In this document: positions 1 through 7,939 of the stretch, piece after piece | How positions within the stretch are numbered: the first letter of the stretch is position 1 | How the letters are laid out: each line of letters opens with the position of its first letter | Source: JBMNNU01 sp050942695 | GTDB lineage: Bacteria; Chloroflexota; UBA6077 | Assembly (NCBI GenBank): GCA_050942695.1 | Contig: JBMNNU010000002.1 | Coordinates: 1-29,955 of the forward strand | Length of the DNA: 29,955 bases | Direction of reading: 5' to 3' | Program-made: the position numbers and the translations under genes | The notes under the pieces: model-generated | What the model was told of the DNA's origin: nothing | The model's database searches: none | The model's input: only the letters and a program-made list of their open reading frames with translations

Positions 1-302
1 TGGTCAAATTGGTGCTCGTGGTATTTGCATCCCTGTCTACCGCCGCTGCTGTTTCGGCGGCCGGCTTAATCGGGTTCGTGGGGTTGGTGGTACCTCACGT
101 CGTCAGGATGCTGTGGGGCTCCGACCATCGATCTCTCATCCCGCTGTGCGCTATCGTGGGGGCGGCATTCCTGGTTACCGCAGACGCAGGAGCGAGGATG
201 GTGCCGGGCTCTCAGGATATCCCTGTTGGGGTAATTACCGCCTTCTGCGGAGCGCCTTTCTTCCTGTATCTGCTGCGCCAGCAAAAACGGTCGGTGTTCT
301 GA
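1..302 (+). CDS. btuC: Vitamin B12 ABC transporter permease BtuC-like (FecCD family), 3' end only
   Basis: The reading frame is open from the left edge, so the gene begins outside the window; about 99 C-terminal residues are visible. They match the end of FecCD-family permeases: a small-residue-rich helix, a G-F-V-G-L-V-V-P-H-x-x-R segment, a D-A-G-A-R-M turn, a P-V-G-V-I-T-A stretch and a final hydrophobic helix ending in basic residues. These permeases form the membrane channel for iron-siderophore or corrinoid import. The TGA stop shares its last base with the ATG of the ATPase gene, so the two are translationally coupled. A corrinoid substrate is inferred from the cobalamin genes that follow; the family alone cannot separate heme, siderophore and B12 importers. 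Confidence 0.9.
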   Translation, partial: VKLVLVVFASLSTAAAVSAAGLIGFVGLVVPHVVRMLWGSDHRSLIPLCAIVGAAFLVTADAGARMVPGSQDIPVGVITAFCGAPFFLYLLRQQKRSVF

Positions 303-1108
303 TGAAAGCCGTTCTATCTATTGACAACGTATTCTTCGATTACGGAGAAACACCCGTACTCCACGGGGTGAGCCTGGATGTGAAGCCCGGCAGCTTTGTT
401 GGGCTTATCGGTCCCAATGGCTCCGGTAAGACCACCCTGCTGCGTATCTCGGCGGGTCTGTTGAACCCTAGCCGGGGGCGGGTGTTGCTCGATGGGCAGC
501 CGGTGAGGATGATGAACCGCGGGCAGCTTGCCAAGCGGCTTACGCTTCTTCCTCAGGGCGCTACCCTACCACCATACTTCACCGTCTGGGAGTTGGTGAT
601 GATGGGCCGGACGCCCTATATCAGCTTTCTCGGCAGGGAAGGCCCGGCCGATATCGCCGCAGTAGAAAGCGCGATGGAGATGGCCCACTGCAGGGAGTTA
701 GCTGGCAGGAGGATAGGGGAGCTTTCAGGCGGGGAGCAACAGAGAGTGCTGATGGCCCGAGCTCTGGCTCAGCAGCCGAAGGTGCTTTTGCTGGACGAGC
801 CCACGGCTCACATGGACATGCAGCACCAGATAACCGTGGTCGAGCTGGTTGCGTCACTGGTGGAGCAGGGGGTGGCTGCTCTCGGCGTCTTCCACGACCT
901 CAATCTCGCTGCGCGCTATTGCCACCATATCGGGCTGCTTTCGAAAGGCCGGCTGGTGGCGGAGGGAACGCCGGAAAAGGTGCTTACCTCCGACCTGCTG
1001 TCCGCTGTTTTCAGGGTGAACCTCTGCCTGGCGCCTCACCCCGATGGAGGGGCACCGGCAGTCTTGCCTCGCGGTCGATCGCGAAACAATGGAGATAACG
1101 GCCAGTGA
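302..1108 (+). CDS. btuD: Corrinoid (B12) ABC transporter ATP-binding protein BtuD-like
   Basis: This 268-residue ABC ATPase powers the upstream FecCD permease. Visible motifs are Walker A GPNGSGKT (about 37-44), Q-loop Gln85, signature LSGGEQQR (141-148), Walker B VLLLDE (161-166) and switch His198. The ATG overlaps the permease stop (TGATG), which fixes the start; a longer frame upstream would read into the permease. About 25 residues after the core are poorly conserved, as usual. Its TGA overlaps the GTG start of cobS by three bases. Ferric siderophore or heme import is possible by family, but the location at the head of a cobalamin operon favours corrinoid uptake. No substrate-binding protein (BtuF) is in the window. 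Confidence 0.92.
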   Translation: MKAVLSIDNVFFDYGETPVLHGVSLDVKPGSFVGLIGPNGSGKTTLLRISAGLLNPSRGRVLLDGQPVRMMNRGQLAKRLTLLPQGATLPPYFTVWELVMMGRTPYISFLGREGPADIAAVESAMEMAHCRELAGRRIGELSGGEQQRVLMARALAQQPKVLLLDEPTAHMDMQHQITVVELVASLVEQGVAALGVFHDLNLAARYCHHIGLLSKGRLVAEGTPEKVLTSDLLSAVFRVNLCLAPHPDGGAPAVLPRGRSRNNGDNGQ

Positions 1109-1845
1109 AGTTGTTCTCCACTCTCAACGCAGCTTTCGGCTTCCTCACTATCGTGCCCGTTCCGGCGTTGGGTAATGCGTCTATGGGGTGGGCTGTTGCC
1201 TGTTTCCCTCTGGTGGGTGCTACTCTAGGGGGGATGTTGGCCGGCCTCGATCGACTGCTGATGCCCTGGTTGCCAACGAATGTGGCGGCGGCGCTGCTGC
1301 TGGCAACATTGCTGGCAGCCACCGGCGCCCTCCATCTGGACGGCTTCATGGACAGCTTCGACGGCCTGTTCGGTGGGCGTACTCCTGAGCGGCGACTGGA
1401 GATCATGCGGGACAGCAGGGTTGGAAGCTACGGTATCGCAGCGGCAGGCGCGATGCTGCTATTGGAGTACAACTGCTTAATTTCTCTCCCGCCTAGCGAG
1501 CGAGTCCGGGGGCTGGTGCTCGCGACCACTCTTTCCCGCTGGGCTATGGCCATAGTGCTGTGGGGGTTCCCCGCGGCAAACCCCAAAGGATTGGCGGCCT
1601 GGTTGAAACCCGAAATCCACTTGACTCACGCTGCGGTGGCAACGCTATTTACCTCGGTTATCGCAGGGGTATGTTTCGGCTGGATGGGGGTGGTTTTCCT
1701 GGCAGCGGCGGGAGCGGCAGCCTTTTTAGGGGGTCGTTTTGCCACCGGAAAGTTAGGCGGCGTCACGGGTGATATCTGCGGCGGGGCCGGGCAGTTGGTG
1801 GAGGTCGCTACGTTGCTCGCTGTCATCGCCTTTACTATTGGATAG
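1105..1845 (+). CDS. cobS: Adenosylcobinamide-GDP ribazoletransferase (cobalamin synthase) CobS
   Basis: CobS is an integral membrane enzyme that joins adenosylcobinamide-GDP to alpha-ribazole (or its 5'-phosphate), closing the nucleotide loop of cobalamin. At 246 residues it has the usual family length. The diagnostic acidic segment HLDGFMDSFDGLFGG lies near residues 77-91 and is followed by MRDSRVGSYG at 101-110; several hydrophobic helices fill the rest. The GTG start overlaps the btuD stop and has GGAG ten bases upstream. The substrates come from CobU and CobT, both encoded in the same operon. Confidence 0.95.
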   Translation: MKLFSTLNAAFGFLTIVPVPALGNASMGWAVACFPLVGATLGGMLAGLDRLLMPWLPTNVAAALLLATLLAATGALHLDGFMDSFDGLFGGRTPERRLEIMRDSRVGSYGIAAAGAMLLLEYNCLISLPPSERVRGLVLATTLSRWAMAIVLWGFPAANPKGLAAWLKPEIHLTHAAVATLFTSVIAGVCFGWMGVVFLAAAGAAAFLGGRFATGKLGGVTGDICGGAGQLVEVATLLAVIAFTIG

Positions 1846-1851
1846 GTACAG

Positions 1852-2802
1852 ATGGATATCGTAGTTGACAAAGAAGAACGATGGAAGGTGGCTGCGCTGG
1901 CACTCCTGATCGACCTGGCGTTTGGCGAGCCCCCAGACAGGTGGCACCCCGTGGTTTGGATGGGAAAGCTGGTTGAGCGCCTGGAGCGCCACTCGTCGAA
2001 AAGGGGCGCAGTGCGACAGGTTATCTATGGGGGAGCGGCCGAGGCGCTGGCCATCGCGGCTGCAACGCTCCCTGTGTGGCTGTTAGAGCGAACTGCGAGG
2101 GCGACACACATACCCAGGGTGCTGTTCTCTGCTCTGTTGTTGAAGCCTACCTTTGCAGCCAAGACGCTATTCCTTCACCACGAACAGGTGGAGCGCGCAT
2201 TGAAGATGCGGGACCTGGAGGGCGCTCGAAAAGCCGTAGGCCGGATAGTGAGCCGCGACGTGAATGAGCTGGATGAGGGGAAGGTAGCTGCCGCCGCGAT
2301 CGAATCGCTTGCGGAAAACGCTGGTGACTCGGTGGTGGCGCCTCTGCTGTTCTACGCGGTCTTCGGTTTGCCGGGAGCCTATGGCTACCGGATGGCCAAC
2401 ACCTTGGATGCGATGTGGGGATACCGCGGCAGGTACGAGTATCTCGGAAAGGTGGCCGCTCGGGTAGACGATCTGGCGAACCTGATACCTTCCCGATTGA
2501 CTGCTCTGGCTTTTGCGTTGAGCGCTCGAGCAGTTGGGGGTGCGATTGCGGAGGCTTGGAAAGTGGCGCTGCGCGACTCGGCGTTGACCGCCAGCCCCAA
2601 CGCCGGGTGGCCTATGGCTGCTACTGCAGGAGCGCTAGGCCTCAGGCTGGAGAAGGTCGGCCACTACACTCTTAACGAGAGCGGCCGGACCCCGGTAGTC
2701 TCTGATCTGAAGAGGTCTAGACATTTGGTTGGAGCAGGTTTGGCCGTGGCGATGGCGGGGATACTGCTGGCCACCAGAGCATGTTCGAAAAGAGATGATT
2801 AA
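1852..2802 (+). CDS. cbiB: Adenosylcobinamide-phosphate synthase CbiB
   Basis: CbiB (CobD in the aerobic nomenclature) is a membrane amidoligase that attaches (R)-1-amino-2-propanol O-phosphate to adenosylcobyric acid. The 316-residue product shows the family pattern: an N-terminal D-x-x-x-G-E-P-P turn with the H-P-V-V-W-M-G-K segment (about 21-39), ESLAENAGDSVVAPL (151-165) and NTLDAMWGYR (183-192). It starts six bases after the cobS stop and overlaps the next gene by eight bases. Its amine substrate is made by the next gene product, CobD, from threonine phosphate supplied by PduX further down the operon. Confidence 0.95.
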   Translation: MDIVVDKEERWKVAALALLIDLAFGEPPDRWHPVVWMGKLVERLERHSSKRGAVRQVIYGGAAEALAIAAATLPVWLLERTARATHIPRVLFSALLLKPTFAAKTLFLHHEQVERALKMRDLEGARKAVGRIVSRDVNELDEGKVAAAAIESLAENAGDSVVAPLLFYAVFGLPGAYGYRMANTLDAMWGYRGRYEYLGKVAARVDDLANLIPSRLTALAFALSARAVGGAIAEAWKVALRDSALTASPNAGWPMAATAGALGLRLEKVGHYTLNESGRTPVVSDLKRSRHLVGAGLAVAMAGILLATRACSKRDD

Positions 2803-3883
2803 AGCAAGAAAGCATCTAAATAGCGTACCGTTGTGCCCGCATGGCTCTTACTCAGACCGAGAGGCAGTTGAACGAGGCCTTCCGCCCAGCGACGTTATAG
2901 ATTTCAGCGCATCCTGTAACCCATTGGGTCCCGCACCCGGCGTACTGGCGGCTCTGGAAGGAATAGACCCTTCTCGTTATCCGGACGACGAGTCGATCGA
3001 GTTGAAGGATGCGCTTGCCAGATCTATCGGCGTCGAGCCGGAGTGCCTGGTTGTGGGAAACGGCTCGGTGGAGCTGATGTGGCTGCTGGCGATGGCGTTT
3101 CTTGATCCCTCAGATTCGGTGCTGGTAGTTGGCCCCACCTTTGGCGAGTACGCTCGAGCCTGCCGGATCGCTGGGGCTGAGGTTGAGGAGTACCGAGCAC
3201 ACGAAGCAGACAACTTCAATCCTGACCTGGATGAGATTGTCCGCCGCCTCTGTTGCAATCACCCGAAGCTGGCTTTTCTGTGCAATCCCAACAACCCTAC
3301 CGGACAGCTATTGGGTGCCGACCAGATAGAGAAGCTACTCGAAGGCTGCCTGGATACGCTACTGGTCGTGGACGAGGCCTACCTGCCGTTCAGCGACGTC
3401 CAGCCCGACCTCCGACCTCTGCTGACTTCTGGCAGGCTGCTGCTACTTCGATCGATGACCAAGGACTACGGATTGGCAGGGCTTCGCCTGGGGTACGCTG
3501 TGTCCAGCCCGGAGATTATCGGCTGGATCCATCGAGTCAAGCCACCCTGGAACGTCAACGCTGCAGCTCAGAGGGCCGGCTTGGCGGCATTGCTAGACAC
3601 TGCTCACCTTGAGAAAGCCCGCGAGGTAATCGCTGAGTCTCGATCTTTTCTGATGGAACAGCTTTCAGCCCTGGGCTTGAGCGCGGTTCCATCGGCAGCC
3701 AACTTCCTTTTGGTGCGCGTGGGCGACGGAAGCAGCTTCCGTTCGAGGTTGCTGGCAAGGGGCATCTGCGTGCGAGATTGTGCGTCCTTCGGCCTTCCGG
3801 CCTATATCAGAATTGGGATCAGGACTCTACCGGAATGCAGAAAGCTTGTGGAGGCGGTCCAGGGGGTGCTGGCGAGTGAATAG
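2795..3883 (+). CDS. cobD: L-threonine-O-3-phosphate decarboxylase CobD (PLP enzyme)
   Basis: CobD is a fold-type I PLP enzyme of the aminotransferase I/II family that decarboxylates threonine phosphate to aminopropanol phosphate, the substrate of CbiB. The chosen ATG at 2795 gives 362 residues and overlaps the cbiB stop; longer frames only read back into cbiB. Key features are an N-terminal V-I-D-F-S-A-S-C-N-P-L-G-P segment (34-46), NPNNPTG (164-170), DEAY (193-196), the Schiff-base lysine in S-M-T-K-D (Lys223) and an R-L-G-Y phosphate-binding segment just after. A histidinol-phosphate aminotransferase is the close alternative, but gene context settles the call. Confidence 0.93.
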   Translation: MIKARKHLNSVPLCPHGSYSDREAVERGLPPSDVIDFSASCNPLGPAPGVLAALEGIDPSRYPDDESIELKDALARSIGVEPECLVVGNGSVELMWLLAMAFLDPSDSVLVVGPTFGEYARACRIAGAEVEEYRAHEADNFNPDLDEIVRRLCCNHPKLAFLCNPNNPTGQLLGADQIEKLLEGCLDTLLVVDEAYLPFSDVQPDLRPLLTSGRLLLLRSMTKDYGLAGLRLGYAVSSPEIIGWIHRVKPPWNVNAAAQRAGLAALLDTAHLEKAREVIAESRSFLMEQLSALGLSAVPSAANFLLVRVGDGSSFRSRLLARGICVRDCASFGLPAYIRIGIRTLPECRKLVEAVQGVLASE

Positions 3884-4424
3884 GCTGCTGTTGGTGAGGC
3901 ATGCGGAAGCCACTTCGGCATGTCGAGACGCCGAACTGACGGCTATTGGTCGAAAGCAGGCGGAAGCTGTAGCCCGCAGGCTCCGAGGCTGGTCCTTCGA
4001 CGCAGCCTGGAGCAGCGACCTGCGGAGGGCCAATGAGACCGCAGAGGTGATCATGCAAGGAAGGGACGCACTGCCGCTGCAGCTTACAGCGGCGCTGCGC
4101 GAAGTAGAGGTCCCAACAGAAATCGGCAATGCGGGGCCTCAATCAGAGCAGTACGCAAGGTGGGAGAAGGAGACGATAGAAGCCTTGGCGAGAAGCCTCT
4201 CGATGTGGTTGTCTGTCGTGGACCGATCCCAGGGTGAGCGGCATTCCACAACGCTGGTAGTCTCGCATGGCGGGCCGCTGAGGGTGTTGCTCTGCCTGCT
4301 TCTCGGCCTACCCCCGGAGATGCACTGGTCTTTCCGGCTGGACCACGCCGGCATCACCATCGTGGAGAGGGGCGATGACATGGGCACGATCACCCTGCTG
4401 AACGACCGGTGCCACTTGGGATGA
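3876..4424 (+). CDS. cobC: Histidine phosphatase, probable alpha-ribazole phosphatase CobC
   Basis: This 182-residue protein belongs to the histidine phosphatase (phosphoglycerate mutase-like) superfamily: LLLVRHAEA at the N terminus (catalytic His9 after Arg8), SSDLRRANETAEV (47-59) and a second histidine in VVSHGGPLR (His131). In this operon the expected role is to remove the 5'-phosphate of alpha-ribazole phosphate or of cobalamin phosphate. GTG at 3876 overlaps the cobD stop and is the only start that keeps the R-H motif near the N terminus. The region after LRE (from about residue 76) lacks the usual F-G-x-W-E-G segment, so this branch is somewhat divergent. Function rests mainly on context. 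Confidence 0.82.
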   Translation: MNRLLLVRHAEATSACRDAELTAIGRKQAEAVARRLRGWSFDAAWSSDLRRANETAEVIMQGRDALPLQLTAALREVEVPTEIGNAGPQSEQYARWEKETIEALARSLSMWLSVVDRSQGERHSTTLVVSHGGPLRVLLCLLLGLPPEMHWSFRLDHAGITIVERGDDMGTITLLNDRCHLG

Positions 4425-4438
4425 ATAAGGAAGAAATC

Positions 4439-4468
4439 CACAGATTTCACAGAGAACACAGATACAGA
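4439..4468 (+). repeat. Short 9-base-period CACAGA repeat between cobC and cbiP
   Basis: Three CACAGA hexamers begin at 4439, 4448 and 4457, an exact nine-base period, followed by a partial copy (CAGAGG). The stretch lies in the 74-base gap between cobC and cbiP and is A-rich, unlike its GC-rich surroundings. I recall similar CACAGATT-type strings as dispersed intergenic repeats in many environmental bacteria, but cannot check that here. Confidence 0.5.
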
Positions 4469-4498
4469 GGTCAATAATAACATCTTTAGGGGTTGGAA

Positions 4499-6025
4499 AT
4501 GAGCGCTAGGGTACTTATGGTGCAGGGTACGAGTTCGTCAGCAGGCAAGAGCCTGTTGGTCGCTGGGCTATGCCGAATGTTCCGCCGTGACGGCTACCGG
4601 GTCGCGCCCTTCAAAGCTCAGAATATGGCCCTCAACTCTGCAGCCACACCCGACGGCTTGGAGATCAGTCGAGCCCAGGCTGTGCAGGCCGAGGCTGCCG
4701 GCATCGAACCCTCTGTGGATATGAACCCCATACTTCTTAAACCGGAAGGGGACAGCCGCTGCCAGGTGGTGGTGCTTGGCAAACCCTGCGAGACCCTTAG
4801 CGCCCAACACTACTACCAAAAGAAAACGGAGTTGTGGGGCATAGTTTCCTCATCACTCGAGCGTTTACGGGATCTATACGACCTGGTACTGATCGAAGGG
4901 GCGGGCAGTCCGGCCGAGGTCAACCTTCGCGAAAGCGACCTGGTAAATATGCGGGTCGCTCTGTCCGTTCAGGCTCCCGTTCTGCTTGTAGGAGATATCG
5001 ATCGGGGCGGAGTGTTCGCATCCCTGGTGGGGACCATGGAGCTGCTGCAACCGGAGGAGCGGGCGCTGGTAAAGGGGCTGGTTATCAACAAATTCAGAGG
5101 GGATGTAACGCTGCTCAAATCCGGCCTCGGATTTCTGGAGCAGCGCGCCGGTGTGCCTGTGCTGGGTATCGTACCTTATCTACACAACCTGCTGATCTCA
5201 GAGGAGGACTCCGTAGCTCTCGACGCAGTGAGGCCAGGGGCGGGATTGCTGGACATCGCGGTGGTCCGGTTGCCCCGAATAGCCAACTTCGACGACTTCG
5301 ACCTGCTGGCAGCGGAACAGGGTGTGGGGCTTCGCTATGTCACGGAGCCTCTACGGCTGGGAAGGCCGGATCTGATAATCATCCCCGGCAGTAAAAGCAC
5401 TGTGAATGACCTGGCATTCTTGAGAGAGTCGGGGTTGGCGAGAGCTATCGTCGCCCAGGCAAGGAGCGGGACGCCGGTGCTGGGGATATGCGGCGGTTAT
5501 CAGATGTTGGGAGAGACGATTCTGGACCCAGAGCGGGTAGAGTCCAACCAGGTTGAGACGCCGGGATTGGGGTTGCTGCCGGCCACGACCACCTTTTCCG
5601 CAAGCAAGCGGACGGTCCGGGTGAAGGCCAGAGTCGTCGCCAAGAGCGGCCCCTTTGCCTCAAGTTATGGCAACGAGATAGCCGCCTACGAGATCCACAT
5701 AGGAACGACGGAGCATCGCGCTGAGCCGATGTTCCAGATAATGGACGATGGCGGTTCTTACGGGCGAGACGTAAGCACTCTAGATGCAGACGGATGCGCG
5801 CTGCCGGATGGTCTGGTGATGGGCAGCTATCTGCACGGGCTGTTCGAGAACGCCTGCCTGCGCCGATCCCTGATCGAGTGGTTGGCGACAAGGCGCGGAA
5901 TTCCGGTACCCCGGGATGGACAGAAGTCGATAGAGCGCGACGCTGAGTACGACCGGCTTGCGAACTGCCTGCGAGATAACCTGGATCTCGAGGCTCTCTA
6001 TAGGATCACGGGTTTAAGGAGATAA
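4499..6025 (+). CDS. cbiP: Cobyric acid synthase CbiP/CobQ
   Basis: CbiP performs the four ATP- and glutamine-dependent amidations (b, d, e, g side chains) that turn adenosylcobyrinic acid a,c-diamide into adenosylcobyric acid. The 508 residues contain an N-terminal dethiobiotin-synthetase-like ATPase (GTSSSAGKS, 10-18; PFKAQNMALNS, 37-47; VLLVGDIDRGGVF, 161-173) and a C-terminal class I glutamine amidotransferase with nucleophile Cys331 in GICGGYQMLGE, YEIHIG (397-402) and the second catalytic histidine in YLHGLFE (His446). ATG 4499 is preferred over the in-frame TTG at 4493 because AGGGG at 4488-4492 is correctly spaced for it. The reactions before CbiP are not encoded in this window. Confidence 0.95.
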   Translation: MSARVLMVQGTSSSAGKSLLVAGLCRMFRRDGYRVAPFKAQNMALNSAATPDGLEISRAQAVQAEAAGIEPSVDMNPILLKPEGDSRCQVVVLGKPCETLSAQHYYQKKTELWGIVSSSLERLRDLYDLVLIEGAGSPAEVNLRESDLVNMRVALSVQAPVLLVGDIDRGGVFASLVGTMELLQPEERALVKGLVINKFRGDVTLLKSGLGFLEQRAGVPVLGIVPYLHNLLISEEDSVALDAVRPGAGLLDIAVVRLPRIANFDDFDLLAAEQGVGLRYVTEPLRLGRPDLIIIPGSKSTVNDLAFLRESGLARAIVAQARSGTPVLGICGGYQMLGETILDPERVESNQVETPGLGLLPATTTFSASKRTVRVKARVVAKSGPFASSYGNEIAAYEIHIGTTEHRAEPMFQIMDDGGSYGRDVSTLDADGCALPDGLVMGSYLHGLFENACLRRSLIEWLATRRGIPVPRDGQKSIERDAEYDRLANCLRDNLDLEALYRITGLRR

Positions 6026-6028
6026 GCA

Positions 6029-6622
6029 GTGGGCAGAATCGTTTTGATCCTGGGTGGGGCTAGAAGCGGTAAAAGCAGCCTCGCCGAGCGGATGGCCAGG
6101 AAGAAGGGAGGCAGGGTTACCTTTGTGGCTACCGCCCAACCGTACGACGATGAGATGCGGCACAGGATCGATGCCCACCGAGCTGCGCGACCTGCCGATT
6201 GGATGACTGTGGAAGAGCCGCTGGAGCTTGCAGGGAGCATCGACACGGCATCGAAAAATAGCGACGTGATCATAGCCGACTGCCTGACCCTCTGGGTGTC
6301 TAATCATCTCTGTAGCCTTACTGAGCTGACGGGCCAACCGAAAGATAAGGAGTGGCCGCGTATCGTGGATCGGCTGGGTGCTGAGTTGAGTCGTCAGATC
6401 CTCGATATGGTTGCGGCTGTCCGGGCGCAGAGTGCCGATCTTCTGGTAGTTTCGAACGAGGTCGGGTTGGGCTTGGTGCCCTCCAACGCCTTTAGCAGGG
6501 CCTATCGGGACCTGTTAGGAGCAGCTAACCGACAGATAGCAGCGGAGGCGGACAAAGTGCTGCTTATGGTGGCCGGCCTTCCGGTGGACGTTAAACGATT
6601 AGCGATGGAGCCGGAATTGTGA
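6029..6622 (+). CDS. cobU: Adenosylcobinamide kinase / adenosylcobinamide-phosphate guanylyltransferase CobU
   Basis: CobU phosphorylates adenosylcobinamide and then transfers GMP from GTP to give adenosylcobinamide-GDP, the substrate of CobS. The 197-residue length is near the usual 180-200. The P-loop GGARSGKS is at 9-16, ATAQPYDDEM at 34-43, and His50 aligns with the guanylylated histidine of the Salmonella enzyme (followed by a matching R-P-A-x-W segment). LTLWVSN and VSNEVGLGLVP lie further on. The GTG start has AAGGAG seven bases upstream. The TGA stop overlaps the GTG of the next gene by two bases. Confidence 0.95.
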   Translation: MGRIVLILGGARSGKSSLAERMARKKGGRVTFVATAQPYDDEMRHRIDAHRAARPADWMTVEEPLELAGSIDTASKNSDVIIADCLTLWVSNHLCSLTELTGQPKDKEWPRIVDRLGAELSRQILDMVAAVRAQSADLLVVSNEVGLGLVPSNAFSRAYRDLLGAANRQIAAEADKVLLMVAGLPVDVKRLAMEPEL

Positions 6623-7683
6623 GACAGATAACGCGCGCGGCCGAAGCGCTGGTGCCCTGCACATGTGGTGAGCTGGTCCAGGGAGCCTTTAACGGCCTCC
6701 CATTTCTGGTATCCTGCCCGGTAGATCGATTCAGTCGCGTTAGGGTTAGCATCACGCTTAGCCACGATGATTGCGCCAAGTGGCTTACGCCGCCTCCCGG
6801 GAGCGCGGGCCGCTGGCCCGCCCGCCCCCATCCCCTTCCCTACGTTTTGGGGGAATGTGCAGTCGAGGCGGGCGAACTCTCAAGGGCGTGTTACCAGGCT
6901 GGCGGAGGGCTAGGCGGAAACGGCAAGCCCCAAAAGACTTCGAATGCCAAAGCATTCAGAGCCGCTGCTTCTACACTCGAATATTTGGGATTGAATGACG
7001 TAGTTTTCGATCTACATGTATCCTGCCCGCTGCCGCCATCTAAGGGGTTTGGTACCAGCACCGCTGATGTTGTTGGCGCTATTGCCGCAGTGGCGGAGGC
7101 GGTAGGCAGGCCGCTGAGCCCGGGCGAGGTCGCACGGTTGGCTGTGGCCGTCGAGCCCAGCGACGGCACGATGTTTCCTGGATTGGCGCTCTTCGACCAT
7201 CGCGGCGCTCGCCGGTATCAGGATCTGGGTCCAGCGCCACCCCTGCTGGTTGTAGCTCTGGATTTCGAAGGGGCGGTGGACACGGAGGATTACAACGCCA
7301 GGCTCGACACAGCCCAACTTCACGCTATGGAAAAGGAACACTCCCACGCTCTCGAACTGCTGTTGGATGGTCTACGATACCATCGACTTGAACTGGTTGG
7401 AGATGCTGCCACGGCCAGCGCTAGGGCTAACCAGAGGCTCCTAGCCAAGCCGCAGTTAGAGGCGACCATAGCCCTGGGAAGGGAGTGTCTATCACTGGGT
7501 GTGTGCGCCGCCCACAGCGGCACCGCGCTTGGCGTCCTGTTCGCTCCAGGAGAGGAATCGCGAGCAAAGCTCTTTCGAAAGAGAGCAGAAGAGCAGTTGG
7601 AAGGTCTTTCAGACTGCTGGATCGCGACGATGGTTGACGGAGGTGCCAGGCTTCCGGTAACATCAGCGCGGAAACAGGAATAG
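6619..7683 (+). CDS. pduX: L-threonine kinase PduX-like (GHMP kinase family)
   Basis: PduX makes O-phospho-L-threonine, the substrate of CobD. The product shows the family hallmarks: CTCGELVQG near the N terminus (14-22), LVSCPVDRFS (30-39), a GHMP glycine/serine-rich ATP loop PLPPSKGFGTSTAD (137-150) and a C-terminal AAHSGTALGVLF segment. At 354 residues it is about 50 longer than the roughly 300-residue Salmonella PduX; most of the extra length appears to be a Pro/Gly-rich stretch at about 50-115. The GTG start overlaps the cobU stop, giving tight coupling. Other GHMP kinases are possible in principle, but the C-G-E-L-V-Q-G and S-C-P-V signatures and the operon point to threonine kinase. 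Confidence 0.88.
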   Translation: MRQITRAAEALVPCTCGELVQGAFNGLPFLVSCPVDRFSRVRVSITLSHDDCAKWLTPPPGSAGRWPARPHPLPYVLGECAVEAGELSRACYQAGGGLGGNGKPQKTSNAKAFRAAASTLEYLGLNDVVFDLHVSCPLPPSKGFGTSTADVVGAIAAVAEAVGRPLSPGEVARLAVAVEPSDGTMFPGLALFDHRGARRYQDLGPAPPLLVVALDFEGAVDTEDYNARLDTAQLHAMEKEHSHALELLLDGLRYHRLELVGDAATASARANQRLLAKPQLEATIALGRECLSLGVCAAHSGTALGVLFAPGEESRAKLFRKRAEEQLEGLSDCWIATMVDGGARLPVTSARKQE

Positions 7684-7838
7684 TGCTGGGTGCCCTTAGG
7701 GGAGAATAGGGAAGCCGGTTAGAATCCGGCGCGGGCCCGCCACTGTGAGTGGGGAGCGATCCCGCAAAATGCCACTGCCGTAAGGTGGGAAGGCGCGGGG
7801 GAGCGAGGAGCCACGAGCCAGGAGACCTGCCCAGACGC
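7684..7838 (+). promoter_or_regulatory. Cobalamin (B12) riboswitch upstream of cobT
   Basis: This non-coding stretch carries the class I cobalamin riboswitch landmarks in order: GGGAAGCCGG at 7709-7718 with its matching ATCCGGC at 7724-7730, CCCGCCACTGT at 7736-7746, TGCCACTG at 7770-7777, GGGAAGGCGCGG at 7787-7798 and the B12 box AGCCAGGAGACCTGCC at 7816-7831. The closing helix P1 can form between CTGGG (7686-7690) and CCCAG (7830-7834). It begins directly after the pduX stop. An intrinsic terminator follows 50 bases later, so ligand binding should lower cobT transcription. Confidence 0.95.
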
Positions 7839-7889
7839 TTTCGACCGCACGCTCCGAGGTATGGCGTAGTGGACAATATGGTATTACGA

Positions 7890-7924
7890 AGCCCCTCGAC
7901 CAACTGCTGGTCGGGGGGCTTTTT
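7890..7924 (+). terminator. Rho-independent terminator, expression platform of the B12 riboswitch
   Basis: A 13-bp stem pairs 7890-7902 with 7908-7920 (one G-U wobble) around a five-base loop, followed by a run of T ending at 7924. It lies between the riboswitch aptamer and the cobT ribosome-binding site. CGAGG at 7855-7859 is complementary to CCTCG at 7894-7898 in the 5' arm and could serve as an antiterminator; this pairing is only a candidate. Confidence 0.9.
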
Positions 7925-7939
7925 GTTAGGAGTAGAAAG

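Noticed and set aside
4834..5394. 186-codon plus-strand frame inside cbiP
   Set aside because: Arg/Gly/Ser-rich composition of an out-of-frame reading; cbiP shows conserved motifs throughout this stretch.
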